This document shows, one piece after another, positions 47,969 through 59,453 of a DNA stretch of 64,000 bases. Every line of letters starts with the position of its first letter. Position 1 is the first letter of the stretch. This stretch comes from Myoxocephalus aenaeus (taxonomy: Eukaryota > Chordata > Actinopteri > Perciformes > Cottidae), in contig JBAMJR010000524.1 of assembly GCA_038501785.1 (NCBI GenBank), positions 1 through 64,000 of the forward strand. Direction: 5' to 3'. Position numbers and translations under genes: made by a program. Below the pieces are notes generated by a model. The model ran no database searches. It was not told the DNA's origin and saw only the letters and a list, made by a program, of their open reading frames with translations.

Positions 47969-50794
47969 CTCTGTCCCGGGTTTGTCAGCTCTAATAATAG
48001 TGTGGATCAGGTTCTGGATGGTAGGCTGTAGTGCTGCTGGGAGGAGGAAGAGGAGGAGGAAGAGGAGCTCAGTCTGTCTCCTCTCAGTCACTTCGTGTCT
48101 CCGTCCGTCTTCACTGCTTTTATCTTTAATATATTTGGATCGTTTCTTCCTTCAGATCCTCTGATTGATCCGTTACTTTTATTTTTCTAACTTTTTAAAT
48201 AGTTTTTCAGTCTTCTTGATCGTCGCCGGTCACTTTTTTAATCTAAAATAATCATTTTAGATTCATTGTTTTAGTGGTTTAGTGTGCAGCCTCCTCACTG
48301 TGGAGCTGGTCTGCATTGGTTCTTGTCCGGTCCGGTTCTGGTTCTGGTCCTGGTCCTGGTCCGGTTCTTGTGGGTCCAGCTGAGACCTCAGGCGGTCCAT
48401 GCAGCGCTACCGCCACTATGGCACCTCCTCCCCGGCCCCTGTAGAGGAGCTGCGTGCCGAGGAGGAGCAGGAGGAGCAGGAGGAGGAAGAGGAGGTGTAC
48501 ACTGAGGAGGAGGTGTATGGGGAGGAGGCGGAGCCGCTGATTCAGGAGGAGGCGGAGCCTGTGTTCCAGGAGACAGGTAGGCCTGGTGCAGGAATAAGGT
48601 TTGACCTGGTTTGGTTTGGTTCTTATCTGGCCTGGTTTGGCTCGGTTAGGAGGCGTTAAAGAGGAGGAGAAGGAGGAGGAGGAGAAGGCCTCACAGACGA
48701 AGGAGGAAGTGCAGCCCGCCGCCCAGGAGACGGGTAGGAAAGCTCTGTGTGCATGGGTTGGTTTGGCAAGGTTTGGCTCTGTTAGGTTTGACATGGCTTG
48801 GTTAGGTTTGGCATGGTTAGGTTGACATGGTTAGGTTTGGCTTGGTTAGGTTGATATGGTTTGGCATGGTTTGGTTTCGCTTGGTTAGGTTGACATGGTT
48901 TGGCATGGTTAGGTTTGGCATGGTTTGGTTTGGTTAGGTTGACATGGTTTGGTTTGGTTAGGTTGACATGGTTTGGCTTGGTTAGGTTTGGCATGGTTAG
49001 GTTGACATGGTTTGGCATGGTTAGGTTTGGCATGGTTTGGTTAGGTTGACATGGTTTGGTTTGGTTAGGTTGACATGGTTTGGTTTGGTTAGGTTGACAT
49101 GGTTTGGCATGGTTAGGTTTGGCATGGTTAGGTTTGGCATGGTTAGGTTTGGTTAGGTTGACATGGTTTGGCTTGGTTAGGTTGACATGGTTTGGCTTGG
49201 TTAGGTTGACATGGTTTGGCATGGTTAGGTTTGGCATGGTTAGGTTTGGCATGGTTAGGTTGGCATGGTTTGGCTTGGTTAGGTTGACATGGTTTGGCTT
49301 GGTTAGGTTTGGCATGGTTAGGTTGACATGGTTTGGCATGGTTTGGTTTGGCTTGGTTAGGTTGATATGGTTTGGCATGGTTAGGTTTGGCTTGGTTAGG
49401 TTAGCATGGTTTGGTTAGATCAGGTTTGGTCTGGTTCGCTTCGGCTTGGTCTGGTTTTGAGGAGAATCACATTTTTACAGATCTGTCTATTTTTTTTTTT
49501 TTTTGCACAATTAAGTTTATTTCCTAGAAACTTTATGAGCTCTAAAATAAATACATAAATAAATATTCATATATTTAAAGTGGAGCCTTTTGCTTCGTTG
49601 TGGAGAAACTCCCAGAAGATTAAAAACATTGTAATCGATTCGTCGACTCAGAACCTGCAGACAGGATTTGGAGCTCTGTGATTGGACGTCGGGAGATCAA
49701 AGAGCTGCTGAACCTCTCCAGGATCTAGGAGCTCGGCACCGGGAGGGCGTCTGCTCTCTACCCTGAACCGTGGAGGTCATTCGGCTCTCAGCTGTTTGCG
49801 GGTCGGCTCTATTCCTGGGTCGGCCCGCCCTCGTGGCGTCTGTGGACGCTGTGTCAATAAAGTTTGACGTGAAAGAGTTTATTTACACTGACAACAATAA
49901 AAACACTGAACCTCCAGGCAAAAAGCCCAAATCACAAACTCTCCTCTGACCTTTGATCACATTGGTTTTAGGAAAAACTCCCCCAAAAAAGTCTGTACAG
50001 TTAACTTATGAGCTGCCTCTGAGTTCTGGGTCAACGCTGAGACGCGATTGGCTCGTCTTCCCCGTGGACACGCCCATGTGGGCGTGTCCACGGGGAAGAC
50101 GAGCCAATCGCGTCTCAGAGGCTGCTCATGTGGCCCTCCAGGTAAACGTGGAGAAGTTACACACTTTAAACGGCAAAAACATGTTCCCTTCCTCAGAGGG
50201 GAAGACGCCGACGGAAGGAAAGAACGGGAAGAAGACGGAGAGAGGAGCAGGAGGAGCAGGAGGAGCAGGAGGAGCAGCAGGAGGAGCAGCAGGAGGAGCA
50301 GCAGGAGGAGCAGGAGGAGGAGCAGGAGGAGGAGCAGGAGGAGGAGCAGGAGGAGGAGCAGGAGGAGCAGGAGCAGGAGGAGGAGGAGCAGGAGGAGGAG
50401 GAGCAGGAGGAGGAGCAGGAGGAGGAGGAGCAGGAGGAGGAGGAGCAGGAGGAGGAGCAGGAGGAGGAGGAGCAGGAGGAGGAGCAGGAGGAGGATCCAA
50501 GTACTCCATGTTCACCTGGTTCGTGGTCCTGGCTCTGCTGGGGGTCTGGAGCTCCGTGGCCGTGGTCTACTTCGACATCGTGGACTACGACAGCGTCGTC
50601 GGTGAGTAACGACACACACACTCACACACACTCACACACACTCGCACTCGCACACACACTCACACACACTCGCACTCGCACTCGCACACACACACACACA
50701 CACTTTGCACTTTGAGTTTTCAGAATGTTGGTTTTCATACAGGAACTTCACGTGTCTTCATGTGGTTCTGACAGGAGTTTCACAAGCTGGTCCT

Positions 50795-50831
<37 letters not shown>

Positions 50832-52071
50832 CGTGTCAGCTGACATGTTTCTCTCATCTCTTAATGTGTGTTTAACATTTAATGTGTGTTTAACATTTAA
50901 TGTGTGTTTAACGTGTGTGTGTTTAACGTGTGTGTGTTTAACGTGTGTTTAACGTGTGTTTAACGTGTGTGTGTTTAACGTGTGTTTAACGTGTGTTTAA
51001 CGTGTGTGTGTTTAACGTGTGTTTAACGTGTGTGTGTTTAACGTGTGTTTAACGTGTGTTTAACGTGTGTGTGTTTAACGTGTGTTTAACGTGTGTGTGT
51101 TTAACGTGTGTTTAACGTGTGTTTAACGTGTGTTTAACGTGTGTGTGTTTAACGTGTGTTTAACGTGTGTTTAACGTGTGTTTAACGTGTGTGTGTTTAA
51201 CGTGTGTTTAACGTGTGTTTAACGTGTGTGTGTTTAACGTGTGTGTGTTTAACGTGTGTTTAACGTGTGTTTAACGTGTGTGTGTTTAACGTGTGTTTAA
51301 CGTGTGTTTAACGTGTGTGTGTTTAACGTGTGTTTAACGTGTGTTTAACGTGTGTGTGTTTAACGTGTGTTTAACGTGTGTTTAACGTGTGTGTGTTTAA
51401 CGTGTGTTTAACGTGTGTTTAACGTGTGTTTCACTGTCACTGAAATCTGACTTATAACAACAATAAAAAGTGTTTTTATGACCAGTCCTTCACAATAAAA
51501 GCCTCCAAGCAGCTGGACGACTTTAACTGTGAAGCCGCTGCAGACTGAATCTAATCTTTGTGTTTTTGCAGCCGCGTGTCTCCTCTGTAACTCTGCTGCT
51601 TACACTAACCCCGCCTCCTTCTCCTCCTCCTCTGAGCTGAACGTGTGATCTTCACTCTGTTTCTTTTCTCTGCATGCAGCCAGAGCGAAGGAGTTTCGTA
51701 TGAACTTTTCTGAAGTTTTACAAGGTACGGCCTCCAGATTTTAAACTGCGTTTTAAACTACTCCCAAGAATGTAACGACTCAAACGTGATAAGAAAAGGA
51801 GTTGAGATGAAGTTCCTGAGGATCGTTCAGCCTCGGTGGGATTCAGGTGCTAGATGAAGTCATGCAGGTGCACCAGAACCAGAACCAGGGCTCAGAGGAC
51901 CAGACCTGCTGCAGTACAGTGAGGTTTCCTAAAGGGACCCTGGTGCTCAGAGACACTTCCACTTTAGTCCACAGGGGGCGCCAGAACCAACACAGTTAAA
52001 GATCCTTATAGAAGCTTTACGGTAAAAGGTGGTTAAGAAATGTAGGTTGAGGTACACTAACAACACAGAAG

Positions 52072-52126
<55 letters not shown>

Positions 52127-55100
52127 TTATATATAGCTCAGAGGTTAAATCGTCAAACGTTTTTGTCAATGGAGTCTGGGTTTTGAAGAGATCCCAGATA
52201 ACGGCTCCAGTTTCCCGTCAGAAAGGTAAAGCGGTGAGAATGTTCTCAATATAGATTCTTAGAGAACACTTTGAGCCACTCGACTCCTACTTATTGATCT
52301 GATGGCTGATTGGCTGATTGGCTCCAGGGTGTGATTCAATTCAATTTCAATTCAGTTTATTTTATATAGCCCAACATCACAAATACAAGTTTGCCTCGGA
52401 GGGCTTTACAATCTGTACACATAACATCCCTGTCCCGGGACCTCACATCGGATCAGGAAAAACTCCCCTAGAAAGATAGTAAAAACCCTTTCACAGGGAA
52501 AAAAGGGAAGAAACCTGAGGGAGAGCAACAGAGGAGGATCCCTCTCCCCGGATGGACAGAAGCAATAGATGTCATGTGGCCAGAATGAATAGCGTAGTTA
52601 CAGCACATTCAATGAATATGACAGAAATTATTCATATAATGAGTATTAGGCATGGTCCATGATCCTGATAATCCATGAAGCAGAAGGCGGTAGAGAGGAG
52701 GGGGGCATCAGAAGGGCCATGGCAGCAGGCAGGACCAGTTCCAGGCCGGTTCCATCAGCAGGGCCATGGCAGCAGGCAGGACCGGTTCCAGGCAGCCATG
52801 GATCCATGGCAGGAGGGGTGGGTGGGGGGGCGGCAGGACCCGGGCCAGGACCCGGGGTAGGACCCGGGGCAGGACCGGTTCCAGGCAGCCATGAATCCAT
52901 GGAAAAAGAAAGTAGAGTTAGTAATGTGCATTGAAGAGACAATAGTTTATCCAGATGGAGAGAAAGAAGAGGAGAGGAGGAGTGAAAGAGGAAGAGAAGA
53001 GGAGCGAAAGAGGAAGAGAAGAGGAGCTCAGTGTATCCTAAGATGTCCCCCAGCAGTCTAGGCCTATAGCAGCATATCTAGGGGCTGGACCAGGGCAAAC
53101 CTGAGCCAGCCCTAACTATAAGCCTGAAACAGCCCTAAGTATAAGCGCTATCAAAGAGGAAAGTCTTAAGTCTACTCTTAAATGAGGTGACTGTGTCTGC
53201 CCCCCGGACTGAAAGTGGAAGCTGATTCCACAGAAGAGGAGCACGATAACTGAAAGCTCTAGCCCCCAACCTACTTTTTAAGACTCTGGGAACCACAAGT
53301 AACCCTGCATTCAGTGAGCGTAACGCTCTGGTGGGGTAATATGGCACTATAAGCTCTTTAAGATATGATGGTGCATCACCAGCTAAGGCTTTATAGGTGA
53401 GGAGGAGGATTTTAAATATGATTCTCGATCTTACAGGAAGCCAGTGGAGAGCAGCTAGTACAGGAGTAATGTGATCTCTCTTCCGAGTCCTTGTTAGTAC
53501 ACGAGCTGCAGCATTCTGGATCAGCTGGAGAGACCCAAGGGACTTTCCGGAGCAGCCTGATAATACGGAGTTACAGTAATCCAGTCTTGAAGTAACAAAT
53601 GCGTGGATCAATGTTTCTGCATCGCTTTGAGACAGGATGTGCCGGATCTTTGAGATGTTCCGTAGGTGAAAAAAGGCAGTCCTTGAGATCTGTTTCACGT
53701 GGGAGCCAAAGGATAGGTCCTGGTCAAAAATAACTCCGAGATTCCTTACGGTGGTGGTGGATGCCAGAGCGATGCCATCCAGGGAAACCATATCGTCAGA
53801 TAGTTGATTTCTGAGGTGATGCAACAGGAAGTCCATTTCTAGTACTTGTTTGATTTATTTTACTACGTCTCTTGTTTGCTGCTGTAATACTGTAAATGTA
53901 TTATTTAATTTATCATCTATCACTTATTTTGACACTTCAAGTTGGGATTTGAATACACAAAATAAGGGACTGGCCCTTTTAAAGTGAACGGTTCATTTGA
54001 GGCCATTAAAAGACTTTTATAATAACCAGTATGTGGTGACCGTTGCAGACATCTTCCTCCTCCGCCACATCCTTCCTCTTCCTCCTTCCTGTCTGTGACA
54101 CTTTAATACGCTGCGTTCTCGTTCTTATTAATAGCTTCGTATTGTGAAATAAAGTAAAAAACACAACTCCACAGGTTGATTTGAGCTCCTTTCAGCCCCG
54201 AGAACACTTATTATTATTTATTTAAAGTATATTTACGGGTGCTGTGAATCAGGTCGTGATCATAACACCGTATTTTATTGCCTTTTTAATTTGGGAATTT
54301 TTTTATTCCTAGAAATGCAGGAAAATGTGCCCAAAGAATTATTATAAAAGTAAAAAAGAAAACACATTAAATTGATATGATGAAGCAATAAAATAAATAC
54401 TTGCGCTTTATGTTATTGATGGTTGAGTTAAAATAAACAGTGTCATGAGGTAAATTAGGAATTGAACGTGTTTTATTTTGAATATACTTTCATGAGCTTG
54501 TGTGTCACTCAGCCTTCCTCCTCTTCCTCCTCTTCCTCCCTCAGGTAAACTGACGGCCTACGACACCGACGGAGACGGAGACTTTGACGTGGAAGACGCT
54601 AAAGTTCTGCTCGGCAAGTCCGCTTTTTATTTCTCTTCTGTGTTTAGATTTTAAACAGGAAGTCGTCTTCTTCTTCTTCTGTGGTGTGATGTGAGGGTTT
54701 CTGCCTGAAAGAGGAACGTTTCAAGAGATGTCTTCACAAAATTAAAAAATTGTTTGTGACACTGTCTCTAAAGCCGATCAGAAATGGAGGAAAGAAATGT
54801 GCTCGCTAGCTAGCTACCTAGCTTAGCTACCTAACAAGAAATCATTTTGCAAGTCAAGAAACTCCGTTAGCTAGCAAGCTAAGCTAACAGAGTTTCTTGA
54901 CTTGCTAAATTATTTCTTAAATTGTCGAACGTCATGTGTTTAATTTATCGCTCAGTTCAAACGGGATCAAATAAAACAAGATGGCGGTCCAAAAAACTAA
55001 ATCTTGTTAGGTAGCTAAGCTAGGTAGCTAGCTACCTAACAAGACATCATTTTGCAAGTCAAGAAACTCCGTTCGATGGCTAGCCAGCAAGCTAAGCTAA

Positions 55101-57874
55101 CAGAGTTTCTTGACTTGCAAAATTATTTCTTAAAATGACGAACGTCACGTGTTTAATTTCATATTAGAATGTTATTATTATTATTATATTAGTAGAGACC
55201 AGACGACACTGTATACATGTTTGTGTTTAAACGATAACCACGCTGCCGTATTTACGTCCATATGAAGTTATTAAAGGTGTTGGTGGAGCAGCTACGACGT
55301 TAGCGTAGCCGAGCAGCGACCGCTCCAGACTCCATTCAGAAAACAAGCTTTTTAAAAGTGATTCACTCGTCGACTTGAGGAAAAAACTAACAAAACCTGA
55401 ATTCAGACGTTTTACTAATCTTTATCATAATGTTGTTGTTTCTGCATCTTTTTTACCTTTATTGCCATTACATCGCAGCAGAATCAGTTTATTTAGTTCG
55501 TACAGCTGAAACAAACCAGCCGACGTGTCTCAGTTGACTTATTAAATATAAATAAAGGTAAATATTACTAATAATAAACTAGGAGTTCATTTAAATCTGT
55601 ATCCTCCTGCAAGTGAAGAGCTTAAAAATACCTGTCAATCAATTAAAACCTGATGACGCAATCAGGAGGAGGGAGTTGTAGTTTCTTAAAGTTAAAGACG
55701 GGGAAGAAGAACTGGAACCAAGATGGCCGCCTCTGTAGTTCAAAGCCGACAGGAAGCCTGACGAGACCGAGACAGGAAGTTGTTGTTGTCTTTATGTGGT
55801 TCTTCTTTAACTCGCTTTCTTTCTCTCTCCCGCTTCGCCATCCTTTATTTTGTTTTCTCTGGTCGCTCTCCATTCCTTTGTTCCACCTCCTTCCTTCCTT
55901 CCCTCTCTCACACTCTCCTCCTTCCCTCCTTCCCTCCTTATCTCCTCCCTCCTTCCTTCTCGTTCTCTCTCACTCTCCTCCCTCCTTCCTTCTCTCTAAA
56001 ACTCTCCTCCCTTCTCTTTCTCTCTAACACTGCTCCCTTCTTCCTTCTCTCTCTCTCTCATCCTTCCTTCTATTTCTCTCACTCTCCTCCCTCCCTCCTT
56101 CCTTCTCTCTAACAATCTCCTCCCTCCTTCCTTCTCTCCTCCTTCCTTCTCTCTCCCTCTCCTCCTTCCTTCTCCTTCTTCTTTTGACATCCCTCCTCAC
56201 GGCCTCCCCCTCTTTGTGCCTCACCTTTTTGATTCTTCTCCCCCTTTTCCATCTCCACCTCTGCTCCCATCCGGTCTGCGTTTCCTCCCTCCTCCCTCCT
56301 CCCTCTCTCTCTCCCTCCCTCCTCCCTTTCTCTCCCCTCTCTCTCTCTCGTCAGGCTTGACCAAAGATGGCGGCGGTAGTGCGAACGCCGAGTCGCTTGA
56401 GGAGGTTCTTAATATTTTAGCAGAGGAGGGCTCTGATTGGATCTATGGCTTCTTCACCTTCCTTTATGACGTAGTGTCCTCGCCCGAGGGGGGCGAGGGG
56501 GAGGAGGGGAAGGAGGAAGAGGAAGGGAAGGAGGAAGAGGAGGGCAAAGGGGTCCCGCTGGACCTCCAGAACCAGTAGGACAGGAAGCAGAGCCGGGAGC
56601 GCGGCTCCCTGGTCCCACTGCGACCTCTGAGGACCGGACTGGGAGCTGACCAGTCCAGCTGCAGGAGGACGGAGGACCGTCTGGTTTCCACTGCGGCCCG
56701 AACTGGGCCGACTGGTCCGCTTTTAAATGAAAGTTAAACCTCGACAGGACAAAACGACCTGAAAACGGTAGTTTTGAGTCAAGAACGGCGTTAATTTATT
56801 AGTTTATTTGATATAAAACACTTAATTTAATATCAGCTGATGACATATTGTGTTATTTGTGTTTATGTTGCCCAAGATTAAGATAATTAAGAACTTAGTT
56901 AATTAATGTTAAGCACTGGAACATCTCTTTTAGGACCAAAGGTTTAGGAATGAGGGCGATTTATTGTTTATTTCTGTATGAATCTACTTTAGTCACCTTC
57001 ACTCTTCATGTATGAATTATTAATATTTCTCCATCACCTTCATCATCACTTGGAGAGATATAGTGAATAGTTAAAACTCCCCTCCCTCTAGAGACGCATT
57101 TAAAAGATAACGTTTGCGCGTCAATAAAGTTTCATTTTGTCGTCGACATGTTGACGTATAAGACTTAAAAAATAGAACGAAGAAACACCCAAAAGTGTCG
57201 TATTTCTCTCCGATGTGTTCAGTATCAGGATGGATTAACAATAATAAATAAATAAAACACATAGATAATGAGATAACGTTACATTTGGGATGTAGCTAAG
57301 CTAGCTAGGCTACCTAGCAAACATTTTGCTTGGAAATCATTTTGCAAGTCAAGAAACTATTTTAGCTTAGCTAAGCTAACAGTTTCTTGACTTGCTAAAT
57401 ATTTTCTTAAATTGACAAACTTAATCGCTCAGTTCTAACAGGATCAAGTAAAAACAAGATGGCGGCCCACTGGAAGGGGGCGGGGCTTCGCTTCTCACTT
57501 TATATCAACAACACGTTCCTGCCTGTAAACCACTACTCATCGCTTCGATAGACGATCCTCTGCTCTCTGTTTGTAGGTCTTTAGAATGTGATTTATTGAT
57601 CGTGTCGGTGTTTCTGTGCTTCACATGAATAATTCATAATAACTGTTCTAAAAGGTTTGAGGGACATAAAAGCATAAAAGCAACATTCTTATCATTCCTC
57701 GTGTTGAGCTTCCTCTTCTGTTCTGCTCAGATGAGAAGAAGTCAAAAGCTCTCAAGAGAGAGAGGCTGAGAAAAGGTAGAGTGTGTGTGTGTGCATGTGT
57801 GTGTGTGTGCATGTGTGTGTGTGTGCATGTGTGTGTGCACGTGTGTGTGTGTGTGTGCACGTGTGTGTGTGTGT

Positions 57875-57936
<62 letters not shown>

Positions 57937-58566
57937 CCTGCGCTAACAGCTGACAACCTGAGGACAAGTGAAGGTCAAAGTGAAGGTGCTGACACGGCTT
58001 CTTCTGAGTAACTGATTCTCAGCTGTACTAAATGTGAACCCAAAATAACACGACCTGCTTGTTGTCCCTTTTGTTTGAACTTGTGTTGTTGTTGTTGTTG
58101 TTGTTGTTCAGCGACATTGTTTAACCCTCTGAAGCCCAAAAGCCCAAAACCGCAGAAAAGAATTGCCAAAGCTGCACCGTTTACCACAGGGAGAAGCTGT
58201 AAAAAACGTAATTATTGTCAGGTGTTCATCTCTCCGACGGCCTTTGAACACATCATGTGAAAAGGCAGCAGCCTGCTAAGAGAGTTCCTCTTTGGTTGAA
58301 TGACTTCCTCTGCTGGGTTTGATGTGGAGGAAGTGAAGTAAACGTCAGTTTCATGTCTGCAGCGACGCATTCATCCTTTTAATATCTCTGGTTGTCATGG
58401 CCGCCAGCGCTGCAGCGTCACGTCAAAATTGTATTTACAGTATTTTTGCGTCAAATTCGCCATCTGGCATCCTATTGAAGTTCGACGTAATGTTGAGTGC
58501 GTTCCAAACGGCATAGTATGTGGATTTTAGGAACGCAAGAAAAGCCCAAATGTAGCAATATCTCAG

Positions 58567-58635
<69 letters not shown>

Positions 58636-58858
58636 CATACCCGTTGGATCATTTGAAGCCTTGAGTTCGCCCATTTGTCCGTCGCCATCTTGGTTTACGG
58701 CCGTCGCCATGTTTAATTTTTTGCAACCAAATGAACAAAAGTGACCATATTAGGACTGAGGAGGAGTGACGTAGAGACCTGTCAATCACAAGTTATCCCC
58801 GCCCCTAAACGTACCCTAGAAAACCTGTTTAACACTAAATATTTAATCATTTGAATTG

Positions 58859-58940
<82 letters not shown>

Positions 58941-59406
58941 GTGATGACGGTTGCAAGCTTGATAAATTATTCTGGAAATTCGCCAAGGGACTTTTGGGAA
59001 ATTTGGAGAAAAATAAATTCACAATATTATACGTTTTTAGATAGGAAACTTTTTTTCTTATGTTTTTTTTTTTAAATTTTCCAACAGAAGTTGAGTGCTG
59101 CCATTTTTAAGGTGAATTGATTTGGGGAAGAAATACACAACAAACCCGAGAGGAACAATATTTTGGAGGGAAGTTTTTTATTTTGGAGGGGTGGTCATAA
59201 GAAATACATTTTTGTTGTTGATTTCTTTAACATGAAAGTTAAAGTCAACTCATTTAATTTTTTTATTTCTATTAGAAAGATTTACAATTATTTCTGCTTA
59301 TGATACAGCAAAATAACAAATATTGCCTTTTTATTCCCATAAATCCCGGTTAATCTGCTTGAATATTCCCAGAATCTCTCCTCCCTCAGTTGTGGCAGCT
59401 TCTCTG

Positions 59407-59453
<47 letters not shown>

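Noticed and set aside
48782..49418. Minus ORF of 198 codons and plus ORF of 104 codons (PNHVNLTK- and WFGLVRLT-like)
   Set aside because: Both translate the TGG-rich minisatellite in an asph intron.
50048..50621. Alternative-frame ORFs over the GGAGCA repeat (Arg/Ser-rich, Pro/Ala-rich, Cys/Ser-rich)
   Set aside because: Only the Gly/Ala frame joins the conserved transmembrane segment and fits phase 1 of both neighbouring exons.
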